NCBI GenBank assembly: GCA_015680685.1
Contig: MNCI01020473.1
Span: 220,461 to 284,460 of the forward strand
Direction: 5' to 3'
Length of the DNA: 64,000 nucleotides
Source: Gnetum montanum
Taxonomy: Eukaryota > Streptophyta > Gnetopsida > Gnetales > Gnetaceae
A program made the position numbers and the translations under genes. The notes under the pieces were generated by a model. That model saw nothing but the letters and a program-made list of their open reading frames with translations. It searched no databases and was not told where the DNA came from. Below are positions 45,288-57,467 of this stretch, one piece after another. Numbering within the stretch: position 1 is the stretch's first letter; each line of letters begins with the position of its first letter.

Positions 45288-46129
45288 TGATAAGTCGCGA
45301 TATTAGGACTATGATATCGGGTCCACGATATTGGAGCCCGCTAAGCGATATCGGACATCCAATATTGGAACCTATCTCATTGCCTATAAATAAGAGGTAG
45401 GCACACTTAGTTTGACAATTAGATAGTTAGTCTCTTAGTCCCTTACCTGAACTCTTGTAGTTTTTCCTTTCCAGAGTTAGAATTATTTCTGAGTGCTCGC
45501 AATAGGAGTCATAAAGTGAATGGACCTTTATTCGAACATTGTGTACCTGAGCACACCTTATGTCCGGAAATAAAGACAAACTTTGTGATAAACCTTGCAA
45601 CATTCAGAATAGCTTATTTATTGCATTTAATGTTATTTATAGTTATTCAATGCTTTCATTAGTTAATTAATGTTGCTTTTATTGATTTGTTAATTTTCAA
45701 CAAGTAAGCACACTCAGTACGACCACTTTGAGCATACGTGGAACACTTGGTAACCCAATAATGATTAACGTTTGGTAATCCCAGTAGTGTTGTGCTGGTT
45801 CAGGATGTGTACGGAGAGTGGGAACGAATGCTGGTGTTAGGACTAGTTAGAGCCTAGTTGATTAGTTATATTAAATTAGTTACTTAATTATTTCATTTCT
45901 CCATTTTAAGCACTAGGAACATAAAACATAAAAACCATAAAAATCACATACCTCAAGCCTACTTAACCATATAATCATGCCATACAAGTAAGCTTGGGAA
46001 GACAACGATCACCTAACCCATCCTTGTTCTGTGAAGCCACATAAGCACTTAGTCCATGGAGTTCGACTGGATCGCGTCTGAACACTCGTATTCATATGGT
46101 TGAGCATAGGCGTACCTCGCCACTTATCA
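45288..46129 (+). repeat. 3' LTR of element 2
   Basis: It begins TGATAAGTCGCGATATTAGG and ends CTCGCCACTTATCA, and is the same length as the 5' LTR. Confidence 0.92.
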
Positions 46130-46134
46130 TAGCC

Positions 46135-46679
46135 ATTATATATTTATATTTTTTTTTCTTTTTTTATTACTTTTCCACAACTAGTTGTTCTTTCTAAAAT
46201 TAAAAAACCATTTTGTATTATTAAGAACTTTAGTGATTCAAGTTTTCAAGAAAAAGTTTGGCACAATCATTACAACTCAAAAGAGAAAAAAATTGAATAA
46301 ATGAAGATCTTATGAAAAAATAATTTGCAAAAGAAATTGAATAATGGAAGAACATAAGAGTAACACAAAGAAGTAAGGTAGATTTTTTAAATGTACAATG
46401 TATTATAAGAATGAAATATAGGCCATTTAAAAAATTCTTGAACACTTTATACTATGGATTTCTTAATATAGAGAGTGGTGTTGTTACTTAAATGATTTTA
46501 CTATATAATATTGGTTTTCAAAGGTTTGATATTTTTAAAGTGGTTCAAAGTTAGGAAGAAGAGGATTTTGAAAATTTTGAGTTGGCACCTAGATTGAGTA
46601 GTGTTGAACAAGGCTAATGATCCAATATATCATATTATTGTAAGAATTTAATAAAATACTTTTCTAAATTATGCATTTA
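46135..46679. other. AT-rich stretch, no gene seen
   Basis: Flank of element 2 reading into the copia remnant; no frame with a recognisable motif. Confidence 0.4.
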
Positions 46680-47095
46680 TAATTAGATGTCAAGTAAATA
46701 TGAAAACAAATAAAATGGTTACACAAGATAAGATTCAACATTTCAAATTTAGTTTTGAATTGATTCTTAACCTATTGAATTAGCCAACCATTTTTATTAT
46801 TAGTAACAATATCATCAACATATAATAGTAAAACTTATCCTTCCATGAGTCTTGTAATTAGAGAATATAAAAGCTAGCATTTGCATTTGGTCTTTTGAAT
46901 TCCAATTTATGAGAAAGACATACCAAACTTTATGTACTGTTCATGGAAATATTGCTTTATTTTGTGTAATGACTTCTTTAATTTATAAGGATAATTTAAA
47001 AACTTACTATTCATAAGTGCTTTAAGTTTTTACATAATAATTTCTTTACAGAAATATTTATTCAAGAAATTAGAATTAACATTAATATAAAATAA
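46680..47095 (-). pseudogene. copia reverse transcriptase remnant
   Basis: The minus strand, with stops ignored, reads YINVNSNFLNKYFCKEI (the MDVKSAFLNGxLxEE block), SKFLNYPYKLKKSLHKIKQ (the VYKLxKALYGLKQ block), then VLLLYVDDIVTNN with the YVDD catalytic motif near 46815, and KTKFEML. The order is that of Ty1/copia RT. It is an isolated decayed piece. Confidence 0.75.
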
Positions 47096-48245
47096 TTTCC
47101 AAACATGAGTAGTAGCAAGAGAAAGTATATACAATATGATTTTTTGTTGTATTGTAAGAGAAAAAATCACTTTATAGTGAATACATTATCTTTATACAAA
47201 GCATCTTACTATTTGACATACTATATCTTTTTCCATCATATTATTAACTTTTCTTTTAACTTGGAATATCAAATTACTTATAAAGATCTTCATTTTTGGT
47301 GTAAGCATGTTAGACTATATTCATAAGAAGATATACAATCATTAGCTTTTCAAACAATATTTATGATATATTTAGTAAAGGAATACGATGGTTCATAAAG
47401 AAGTTATGATGATTTAGAAAGGACAATTATCTATGAGTCAATTAAAGAATAATATTGGTATGATAATAAGAAAGTAAAAACAAGTCTAAAATAATAACCA
47501 AACTATGTATGAGCATAGAAAAGAAGATGAAGTGAGAATAAGAAGAAGTTATATGACTAAAGAAGTCTATGATGAGAAATGAAGAGAAAGGTGGCAATAC
47601 CAAATGGTAATGAAACCTTGAAAAAACCTTACAAGATCTCAAAAGAGCCTATGAGTAGAACTGAAGTAAAGTAAGAAGACATGAATATAAGTTTATAACA
47701 CCTTGGTGAAGATTTCACAAAGATTGAAATGTAGTCATAAGTAGATACTTATGAACCCATGAAACCAAAGATGTCTAATGTCCAAGGGAAGTCTAGAGCA
47801 CATGAGAGATAAGATTGATTAAATCAAGTATTCCTAAAGAAGTGTATAAATGTAAACCTAAAATAAACAAAGTATAATTCGAGTATAGTAAATTGAAGAA
47901 GTTCAATAAAGATGAAAGTATGAATGCAAGAATCTATCATGTTCATGAGGTTTAGTGTAAGGAGATTAGGCTACAAGAATGAAAAGAATCTAAGCCTTTT
48001 GTAAGACCAACCAAAAGTAAAGATACATGATAGTAACATAATCAAAAAGATATGAATATATTAAAAGATGTACAAAACCAAAGTTAAGGTTAAGCATTGT
48101 AATAATAGAAAATGATTAACACTGCATTTTAAATATTTAGTAGACATATAATTAGTTATGAATTGAAAGGTTAAATGGGATGAAGGAGATAAGAAGGAGG
48201 ATTCAATGTTTAACTTTGATTCTAAGAAATTCTTGAGTTTTATGG
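47096..48245. other. AT-rich stretch, no gene seen
   Basis: Possibly further decayed copia sequence upstream of the RT remnant on the minus strand, but no motif could be read. Confidence 0.35.
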
Positions 48246-48700
48246 ACCACAAGTTGACCATGAATTAACTACAAGTTGTGGTCTACAGTACCATGACTAA
48301 TGGTATTACAACATAAGTCATGGTGATGCTAAAATAGAGAGATTTAATTTTTGAAAATTCCATGAGTCAACCATAAGTCATGGTGATGCTAAAATAGAGA
48401 GATTTAACTTTTGAAAATTCCATGAGTCAACCATAAGTCATGGTAGAAGGTCATAAAAATATCATGAGTTATGATGATGAGTAGTTGAAAGAAATCTAAA
48501 TTGTTGAAGACCAGGGATCAACCACTAGCCATGATGGTAGATCAAAAGTTTACCATGAGTCATAGTATTCGACCACAACTACACAATAGGTTGTGGTGAA
48601 GTTGCCTTATTTAAAATGATAACCATGAAGCAACCACTAGCCATAGTTGTAATTTTATATCAACCACACCACAAGAATATCATAACTTGTAGTTAAGTTG
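48245..48700. repeat. cluster of ACCATGAGTCATGGT-like motifs with a 60-bp tandem duplication
   Basis: CATGAGTCAACCATAAGTCA and CATGGT-type variants recur at least ten times. A 60-base unit starting GTCATGGTGATGCTAAAATA and ending ACCATAA is duplicated at about 48317-48436. The core is close to palindromic. It adjoins the 3' side of the copia LTR that reads leftward. Confidence 0.6.
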
Positions 48701-49785
48701 TGATACTTAGCTACAAATGAACCATGGATCATGAAGATTGAGAACTTATAGGAGGATGAATAAGCTTAATTCCACTATATCCAACGTTTTGCATTGTAGA
48801 TTTACGTGGTTCCCTAACTTGGATACTTCCACACTTGGAGGGTAGAATCCTTGTAGACCTTCTAACTTTGTGGTAAAAAAATATGGTTTTAAGGATGTCA
48901 CAACCTATATAAGGCTTTAATTTCAATAGAACTTTAGGTATTAACATGCTTTCAAGCTTCACCAAGGATGTTTTCTCTCAAGAAACTCATCCAACCTCTT
49001 AGGGTTTTATAAGAATGTTTATCTGTAATACACATAGCTTGTTGAGACAAGAATGAGATGGAAAGAAATACAAGGAAGAAACTAAACTAACTTTATAGAT
49101 TTTTTGCTTTGAGCTCAAGAACAAAACCATAGCAAAAGATAGAGGAAAAATGAGAATCTTGAATTTGCAATGATTTATATACAATGCTTACTCAACATAC
49201 CAAAGGGTAGAGAATATGAGAATCTTGACTTGATAAGGATGTATACAATAATTTTCTAATTCTCTATCTTTGCCCTTGAGTTTGTCATCTCTTTATAAGT
49301 TTTTTCTCCTCTAATTAACCATTGGAATCCTTGCAATGGCTAGAAATGAATACTTGAGATGTCTATCTCATGACTTGGGACATCTCACTAATTTTAACAA
49401 CTTATAGGTAAGATGTCTTATTTGTATCTTAGACATCTTTATCAGGGTAGAGACGTCTCCTTCAAATTTATTATTTCTCAAATGAGATATGTTAGCTTGG
49501 TATGGGACATCTTGTGATAGTGTGAGACATCTTCTATTTTTGTGGAACATCTTACTAAGATCCAAAATCTCAGCAGAGATGTCTCATTTTACATCAGGAC
49601 ATCTTGACAAGCTGTAAGTTATGTCCTCTTGGATTAGGACATCTCATGTCCTTATAGTTATTAAGCCTTTTCTACCTCTTGGTCTTCTTAATGTGGCAAA
49701 TTCATCTTCCTTGAGCCTATAAGGATTTAAAAGACACATAAACATGTTCTCCATTTTTAAGATTTTGACACACCAAAAATATCAA
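48700..49785 (-). mobile_element. copia-type LTR (approximate ends)
   Basis: On the minus strand the polypurine-like AAAAATGGGGAGAT (about 49798-49785), preceded by TGATATCATC, stands where SIRE/Maximus-type copia elements have their PPT. Downstream come AGACATCT repeats, GTATATAAATC near 49178 (TATA), and CTCCAAGTGTGGAAG then AACCACGTAAATCT, phrases typical of plant copia LTR R-U5 regions. No PBS was found at the far end, so the right limit is approximate. Confidence 0.45.
49355..49660. repeat. array of AGACATCT / AGATGTCT motifs
   Basis: About a dozen copies or near-copies of GACATCT occur in both orientations within 300 bases. AGACATCT and AGATGTCT are reverse complements, so neighbours can pair. 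A second such array lies at 58325-58630. Confidence 0.65.
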
Positions 49786-49789
49786 AAAT

Positions 49790-51050
49790 CTCCCCATTTT
49801 TGATGATATCAAAAACTTGAATAAAATGTTAGAGTAAGTAATAATAGATATCAAAAAAAAACTTAGAGCCAAATAAGTTAGTGTATGAATAAGTCAAATC
49901 TCTATTGCAGTAGGAGAAAGGAAGAAAAAGGAGGATGAATTAAGGAATAGCATTCACACCACCATTAGCATTAATTTCCAAATCTACCAAGAAGTAATAA
50001 CAAGACTAGTACAAATAGCTTCTCAAATTACAATATGTAATACTAGTAATACAAGACTAGCACTAAATAAATAACTCCTCAAATCACCATCTTTGATACA
50101 TGTAATATTCATGTCTTGTCTAACTAATAAGAATAATATTATTTACCAAGATACTACTATAAAAATCACATAAGCTATAGGTGTGATATTCTAAAAGATC
50201 AAAACAAGCATGTTCTCATAGCCTAATAGTGTGTTCTCATCAAAATATCCTCATAAGAGCATGTAAAAAGATAGCCATGTCAAAGAAAAATATATCATAT
50301 TTAGATAAAATAACCATATCAAAATAGTATATCAAGATAAATATAATCTTTATCATGTTTCAATATCAAGCTATATCATCAAAAAATCTTCTCCTTTTTA
50401 GACATCAACTAAAAGGAGGTGATCACTATCTACCCAATAACCTCTATTGAATCATCAGAATCTATGGTCACATGAGTAGGCCTATAGGTCTTCTCCTCAT
50501 CATCACTATCGGTACTAAAGCATGAGGTTAGTTAAACATCATCATCATCATGATTGGGTGGCACTATAATGGATGCTCACGTAGGTCAAAGCTTCATCCA
50601 AAAGTTGGTGGAGGTAGGAGGACTATCATGTGATGGAACCTTCTTAAAGGATGATGAAGTGGCTTTACATAGATATGTATTGGAAATAGGTCATTCCCAC
50701 TAGTCTCTTATGCCAAAAATGCTATTCATGGCTTGTTGCTTAAATGTTTGTGGAATCTCATTAAAGCATACTTGATTGAAAAGTCTTCTAGAAGACTAGC
50801 CCTACACAAGTAACCCTATATATGGCTACTAGGAGTAAGGAAGAGGTTTCCTTTGCACATGTTCTAATTTGCTCTTTAAGCTTTGCTCATTACATGATTT
50901 CTTTGCTACTTTGATCTACATTTTGGAAATTCTTAAGTTTAGTTGAATGCCCAATGATCCAAAAGTCCTTACAATGAGTTAAATTTTTGTTTAAATAGGC
51001 TATGTAGATCATGATTTGTTGTTGGTTAATTCTACCATGATTATTGCCAA
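49790..51050. other. no gene seen; possible copia 3' pol debris
   Basis: AT-rich and highly interrupted. By position it would be the 3' internal end of the element whose LTR begins at 49785 on the minus strand, but no motif was recognised. Confidence 0.35.
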
Positions 51051-51059
51051 ATTTCTAAC

Positions 51060-51430
51060 AAATTTTGCCATGTTTAGAGCATCTTTTTATAGCATGTTAG
51101 AAATTATAGCAAATTTCTTGCCCCCACATGTTGCCTTCACATACTGTCTAGCATGGGAAACTACAATGGTCAACATGCAGAATTAAAGCTCGATTACACA
51201 TGTTGTCTTCATAAGCTACCCAATGTGTGGAATTGCCATGGTTAGCATGTGAGATGAAAATATCAAATTTTGTAACTTGTGAAGCATCTTTAATCCTCTA
51301 GAAGCTAGAATATGTGGAATTTATAACTTGTGGAGCAATTTTTGGCTTCCACAAGCTAGGACATACAACATTTATAGCTTGTGAAGCATTTTTAACCCCC
51401 ACAAGCTAGAATACATGAGTTCTGTAGCAT
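51060..51430. repeat. tandem hairpin repeats (CACAAGCTA...TAGCTTGTG)
   Basis: A unit of roughly 50-55 bases containing GAAGCATTTTTAACCCC, CACAAGCTAGAATACAT and ATTTATAGCTTGTG is repeated at about 51280-51425. More divergent copies built on AGCATGTG and CACATGTTG stand before it. CACAAGCTA and TAGCTTGTG are reverse complements. Confidence 0.6.
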
Positions 51431-51879
51431 GTGCGCTACACATCTTAATTTTTACATTAAAAACTACCTAAAATTCCATCAATACTAGGTCATAATGTAG
51501 GATTTTTGGGAAAAACAAGGCAATTGTATCTACCCTTATAATTCCACCAAATTATAACAAGAGGTTTTGACTATGGGCTTTTAAATTGCAATATGAATTT
51601 TCTTTGGGGTGTTTCATTGATCCCTCTTTGTTGATGGTTTAATATTGATGCAAGAGACATTAACAAAGAATGTGAAACACCACCATAGGTTCATCACAAA
51701 CACTCCCTCTCCACACTTGATTTTATAGTTGTCGAACCATATCCAGAAGTGCTCACAATGGTGAAATAAGATCACAATGGAATGTTATGAGTTTGGGATG
51801 AAATGAAGGCTATATTGGTTTAGTGGGGAATGGTTACATGGGTTAACAAGGAATTTTGAATATTGACAGCATGACTATG

Positions 51880-52085
51880 ATATGGTAGTGGCATGCTTGG
51901 TTATGATTTCATCATATTTTCTTTCACTTTCTTATTGCTTCATTAGTTCATATCTTTTTTAGTTCCTTTTACCATGACCAATTTGTTTGTTAAGGGTTCA
52001 ATACCCAACAAAAGCTTTCTAACCTAAGGTTAGAAAGAAGAGTATTATAAATTACCAATAAAATATTATATAATACTATAATCAA
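51880..52085 (-). repeat. dispersed repeat, copy 2
   Basis: The minus strand reads CTTAGGTTAGAAAGC, GGGTATTGAACCC, TTGGTCATGGTAAA and CAATAAGAAAGTGAAAG, matching 32605-32810 in order. Confidence 0.6.
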
Positions 52086-52139
52086 TATATATAGAATCAT
52101 TAAAGGTATTAATACTTATGGTGATGGTATTAAAATCAA

Positions 52140-52990
52140 TGAAGAAAAGTTATACCTCCTCCTCTACAACATTAGTAGATCTAAGCTTGGAATCAAACTA
52201 TTTCTCATTCCTTTTGTTGAGTTTAGTCATCCTATTTTTAATAAATTTATTGGTCTCCTATTTTATTATGATCTTAGACTAAGAATTATATAGATTATCA
52301 TAACAGTGATCATTGTCATAACCACCTTTCTTTTTGTAGATATGATAATACCTCATTATTCTTTGTCTCTTTCAATCATTTTTCACCTTCACCATCATTA
52401 CTTGCAATGTAACTTCTACATTCAATATGTATATGTTCATCTTAGCTTCTTCCTACTCACATAACTCCATCATGATGTATTTTTATCCACCATTTTTATG
52501 ATATGTTTGAAGACATCATATGATGGTAATTGTACTCTTAACAAATACAACTCAATTATCTTATTTCATACCTAAGCATTTTGTGCATGAAGGATAGTCT
52601 ATAATGTAAAGGCCTTTTGTGTGAGTCTAGCAACTAGCTCACCTTCTTTTAGCCTTAAGGAATGTAATTTAATTTTCAAAGATAAAATCTTGATTTTACT
52701 TTTAACTTCTTTGAGCTTCTTTCACATTTTGTATACAAAGTCATGTTTCTTTACTAGTTGTACAAACTCTTTAAATGTACTCAGGATTATTAGCATTTAT
52801 GCCATCTTATTATTTTCATTCACTATGATGGTTTTCACTAAAGTTTCCTTAAGGTTATTTTTTTCAAAGTAGAAATCTAATCTAAATCTTCCATATGTTG
52901 TAATTTGATTCATTTAGTAATTTTCTTTTAAGCAATGGGACATAGATTCTTGCTTTTATCATGGCTATATGGAAAGTATGCTACTAATTC
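52140..52990 (-). pseudogene. copia gag remnant
   Basis: Read leftward and ignoring stops: ITTYGRFRLDFYFEKNNLKE, IKLHSLRLKEGELVARL, LPSYDVFKHIIKMVDKNTS, SYIASNDGEGEK and YYHIYKKKGGYDNDHC. This is the order of the copia gag (UBN2-type) domain followed by a zinc knuckle whose leading cysteine and histidine are lost. Stops are frequent. Confidence 0.72.
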
Positions 52991-53029
52991 TTGGGAGTTA
53001 CTCTTCAATTTTCAAGATTACTCATTGGC

Positions 53030-53043
53030 CTACTTTGATACCA
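53030..53043 (-). other. copia primer-binding site
   Basis: TGGTATCAAAGTAG on the minus strand follows a TTAACA end and precedes gag by about 50 bases. It is a common variant of the initiator-tRNA-Met PBS. Confidence 0.65.
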
Positions 53044-53705
53044 TGTTAAGTTTCTAGGAACTTGTAACTGGATAAGATAGGAAAAATTGAACTTATGATG
53101 ATGATATCATGTTTATCATGTGATTGCTATTTAATATGTGAAAAATAATGTTTTCTGGAAATAGACTATTACTACAAAATATAACTTTCCCAAATGGTTA
53201 ATAATACAACTTAACAAATATTATTTAGTTTTAATTGATTTTTTCAACACCATAACGATGACACATTACAATGATATAAGACATTCATAATAAGAAATAA
53301 CAATATGGTGAAAAAGAATAAAACAAGAAAAATGAAATGAAGACTTTAAATATCTTTAACACAATTAGTTACTTGAAATTCATTTTTCTTTAAATAATTT
53401 AGAGAAAATTTAATTCTAAACATACTACATTGAGTTAGATGATCAAAAATTAATAAGAGTATACATGTTCAAAGGTATAAGTCTCTTTTAAAAGATGCTA
53501 GTATCAATCCTAATGTAAGCTAGATAATTGGTTAGCAATCCTTGCTAAAATCTTTTAAAATTTTAATAATATAATAATGAACATAGTATAAATTATTATT
53601 AATTTATTATTATATGCTAACAAGAAATCATCAAATTTTCTAATTTTCAGTATAAATGAAGCAAATATTTAATTCTAATTTGAGCATACAATCAGAATAA
53701 TAACA
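53044..53705 (-). mobile_element. candidate copia 5' LTR
   Basis: The right-hand end in element orientation (TTAACA at 53049-53044) is fixed by the PBS. A start at 53705 (TGTTATTATTC) gives inverted ends TGTTA...TAACA and 662 bases, but this start rests on the terminal match alone since the partner LTR is absent. Confidence 0.35.
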
Positions 53706-54690
53706 TGATTATTTAAATAAAATTAGATGACTATATGTCATATCACCAATTTCAAATAGTATCATTTTGTTACTAGAAGTTGTAATTATTATATGATCCT
53801 TCATGAAAAAATACATTATAATTACAAGCATGTCTCTTGAGAGAACCTCAAGGAGTTTAACCAAAGGTATTTATACCGGTAACTTAGAGTTTGTGTTAAT
53901 AGAAAGTTGTAGAGCTAGTAATCGTGAGTAACAAAGCTAAGTAAAGTATGATAGAAAGGTGCTTTATCATCTCTTCTAGTCAAATCTAGTCCTAACCATG
54001 ATTGTACTGTTGGATTACGTCTAAGAATGGATATCAAAGAAAGGCAACCCCAAGAATCCTCCGAGTATTAAAAATGTTAATAAAAGAGTATAAAATAATG
54101 AAATAATATAAAAAATATAAGGGACAGATCTAGGTTCCTTTTCCAAGAAAATAAATGTTTTATTTCTCAAACAATGTAGTGTTTACCTCTAAGGAGGCTA
54201 AACTACAATGTGTTTCTGAGAAAATGTAAGTATGAAAAAACTTATAATAGAATAGGTTTATAGGATGAATTTGAATCTATATAAGATAGAAATATGAATG
54301 AAGAAATCAAAAGAATAATCCAAAATTAGTATTTTAGTGTTAATACTAGAGCCTGAAAAATTCTCTCTTTGGAAGATAACACTAAAGTTTGGAAAATTCT
54401 ATCTCTAGGAACCAATGCTAACATTGGTCAAGTAATGCCAAAAACATGTTGGTACTAGTATAAAAGGTATTGATGTGGTTTTGGATCATATTGGTGATGC
54501 TAGGAGATCTATTGTATGCACTCACAATCTCTTGAAATTCCAAAATGAGCTCTAGATCTCAAGAAATTTTCCTAAAACATTGGTTTTAATGCCATATTTA
54601 TAGGGCTAGGATTTCAAATTTCAAGCTAAGAGCTAAGTGAAGTTCACTAGGAATTAGATTAACCTTCATTCTTAGAGAGCTAAATCTTAT
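53706..54690. other. AT-rich stretch, no gene seen
   Basis: Contains CTAACATTGG- and AATACTAG-type phrases that foreshadow the tandem array to the right, but no regular unit, frame or RNA. Confidence 0.35.
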
Positions 54691-55745
54691 GACCTAAGTT
54701 ATATTGGCCACAATAAATGTATTCCTGACGCATTACCAATAGTTGAAATGTTTCCAACTTTTTGTAAGTATTGGTTTGAGCCTTCCAAGGCATAATTTGA
54801 TGTCTAAATTGATGCTAAATAATGTTGAGGTAATGTTGAAATGCTTATGAGACTAGAGGATGATGTTGGATGCTAATTTAGAGAGTAAATAAATTTATTT
54901 TTCATGGTTGGAAATGCTAACGCTTTTATTAGTATCAATGTTAGCAACATTTGGTCCATTTTCTTAGCATTATTTCCAATTTCTAGTTTTGAGATTTTTG
55001 GATCCTATTTGACCTTTGAACTAATTTTGAACACTACCAAGATAATGTTAAGGAGCCTAGAAGGCTTGTAAATGAGGTTTAAAGTGGATTATGCAAGTCA
55101 ATGATACAATTTAACAATGCCAATTAGTAGTGATGCTGACATTGATATCGGCATAAGTGTTAGTGTCATCCATACTTAGCCAATTTTTCTTTTGATTTTG
55201 ATGAAGCTAAAATTTTGAGCTCCTAAGGCTCCATTTGATCTCTAAACTAATAATAAATACTATTAACATAAAGTCAAGAAACATGAGAAGCCAAACGATA
55301 ATGTCAAATACTAAGGCAAAGATGAATGATAGTTTGATAAAGGTTTTTGAAGCAGTAATACTAAAGTCAATATCAGTGTCACCCATACTAATTCAAAATC
55401 TTGTAATTTTAACCAAGTTGTTTTGATCAGGTTGTCATGTCATGTCACTAGGTTTCCATTTAACACTTGAACTAATGAAAAATGCTATGAAAATAATGTT
55501 GAGAAACCTGAAAAGCTAAGGAACACTATTGAATGCTGAACATGATATAATAGAAGAACAAAATATGGATCCCACAAGACCTAACACTGACATGAATGTT
55601 AGCGTCAATGAGACTTAGTAAAAGTGTTTACATTTGCATGATTTAGAATTATTAACCTTTAAAACATTGAAGTTGAAGCTAAAATGTACTAGGATGATGT
55701 TCGTACAATTTTGAGAAGCTTTTAGAACCAAGTGAAAGATGACAA
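54690..55745. repeat. five-unit diverged tandem array, about 215-bp period
   Basis: A block of the form CC-TTTGA-CTTGAACTAAT, followed by GATAATGTTGAGAAACCTG-like and AAGCTAAGGAACAC-like sequence, recurs with anchors at about 54799, 55011, 55237, 55462 and 55655 (intervals 212, 226, 225, 193). A GCTAACACTGACATTAGTGTC-like block opens several units. Divergence is high, so the array is old. Confidence 0.6.
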
Positions 55746-55751
55746 GTATTG

Positions 55752-55950
55752 ATGAGAGTGGTTACTCTAATAATTAGAGTGGTTATTATTAGGGTGGTTA
55801 CTCTAATTATTAGAGTGGTTCTTATTAGAACAGTTACTCTAATTATTATAGTGGCAATTTCTCTCTAAAATTAGAGTGGCAGTTTTTGTAATTATTAGAG
55901 TAGTTGCTCCCAAGCCTATAAATATAGTGCCTAGGTGCAGAATAGGGAGT
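55752..55950 (+). mobile_element. LTR head fragment with palindrome array and TATA
   Basis: ACTCTAATTATTAGAGTGG and variants occur about five times (55760-55915). Each contains the near-palindrome ACTCTAAT/ATTAGAGT. They are followed by AAGCCTATAAATATAGTGCC, almost the promoter of the element 1 LTR. Sequence breaks at about 55950 into an inverted gag fragment. It looks like the U3-R start of a plus-strand LTR cut by a rearrangement. Confidence 0.5.
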
Positions 55951-57467
55951 TAAGTCCATCCACAAGATGGCATAGTTGATCCCGCTACGAATAACCATGG
56001 GCAACGATGTAACAGTGCATAATAGCAGCCCATGGCAGCATCCAAGGGTTCATGATTTCCTTACTTCCATCCTTGGATTTGCTTCTGCAGGTTAGACACT
56101 CGGGAGTACATTTCGTACTTATCATTAAATAGTTCTAACATTGTACTCCACCTTCGAATGGATTCTGATTCTAAGGACCAGTACCAGCTTTCAGCTTCTT
56201 TCACTAGTGTCCTTGGGAACAACTTCAGTTTTTTCCATTCATTTTTTATGTTTTACAAGGCACATGCATCATGGAATGCTTGTAAATGATTTTGAGGATC
56301 AGCGTTGTATCCCCCTTCAAATCATGGGATGGTGTTCATGTCTAACCTCTTGATCCTACTATCCTTTTGGTGCCTTTTTGGAACTCTTGCAGCCTCCGTT
56401 ATATCTAGCATGCTTTTAGTTGTGAGTAGGGGTTCTTCATGATCATCTCATTCATAGTGTCTATAGTGTCTACACAGTTCCCTACTCTCCCTTCTTCTAT
56501 GCCTTGATTCCTTAGAGTACCCTTGTCCTCGTTCTCGATTGTCTCATCGATGTTTTTCACTTTGTTTTCCCTTATCCTCACGATTGGTTTCCCTATGACT
56601 ACATCTGGACACTGAAGGAGAGGGTGAAGGTGACAATGAAGGTGAAGAAGAAGGAGAACCATCACCATGATGGTGTTTTCTACCTTCTCTTCAGTGGTCT
56701 CAGCCACGATTGTGATCATGATCAGAACATCCGCCCTTATTGTGTGTTTGTGTTCCTTTGTTGAACACTTCATGTTCATGGGTATCAAAACCAATGTTGT
56801 GAATACTGGAGTGGAGGTTCTAATACACTACCTCTTCACCATTGTCAGGAGGAGGAACATCATTTCATGGGGAACCCGTTGAAGTAGGTTCACCATCCTC
56901 AATTTTGCTTAAAATGTGTGGAGTGTCATGGGGCAATTTACCCTTCAAGGATATGTGGTATCTCTCCTATCGTAAGTCCCTTTGATGTTGCACTTCTGTG
57001 GGATGATAGTCCCTTGTGTCATGATCGCATGCAACATATTTTGCATATAAAAGCAGCATGCCTATTCATGAGAGAGCATGAAAGAGCATGTTGGGGACTG
57101 ATCGATCTAGAGGCAACACTATGTTACCCTCCAAGTCTCTCCAACACAGTTGTTCATCTTGGTGGAGAATAAAGGTGAAGTTGGGTACATACTCATTGGG
57201 ATGAGTATATACCACACGAAACTATTGAGGAACTGGCGGATTTTGGTTGTGTGTATTATGCCGCCGACTACCTCTTGTGTTAGTCCTAGGCAGTGAAGTG
57301 CTCTTATGCGAAGAAGAAGACATCTTGTCTTGTTTGGTGTGTGATGTACCATTGTCTTATCTTCCTTTGATTAACCCTAAGGGTTCATTCTAACATTCCA
57401 ATGATATGAATGATTTCCTATGTTCTATGCGGTGCACAAACAACTAAGTCCCCGACAATGGCACCAA
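55950..57467 (-). pseudogene. element 3 gag (truncated gypsy copy)
   Basis: From the PBS leftward the start MSSSSHKSTSLPRTNTRGS aligns with elements 1 and 2, followed by HPNEYVPNFTFILHQDEQL and WRDLEGNIVLPLD. The frame 56794-56405 corresponds to the 37787-38113 region of element 2. Capsid-like sequence ends abruptly near 55950 after the CCATCTTGTGGATGGAC-like block. About three quarters of the element is missing. Confidence 0.75.
57448..57467 (-). other. primer-binding site of element 3
   Basis: TTGGTGCCATTGTCGGGGAC on the minus strand follows the LTR end directly; it is the family PBS with two or three changes. Confidence 0.75.

Larger units (their letters stand above)
36229..46129 (+). mobile_element. 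Ty3/gypsy element 2, full length (9.9 kb)
   Basis: Equal-length LTRs of 842 bases (36229-37070 and 45288-46129) flank PBS, gag, protease, RT, RNase H, integrase, spacer and polypurine tract. Flanking pentamers TAGCT (36224-36228) and TAGCC (46130-46134) are a target duplication with one change. By eye the LTRs are roughly nine-tenths identical with mainly C/T and G/A differences, so the insertion is old. It is the best preserved member of the family here but has many stops. Confidence 0.92.

Noticed and set aside
48317-48436. 60-bp tandem duplication as a CRISPR-like array
   Set aside because: Only two copies, no regular spacers, and plant nuclear context.
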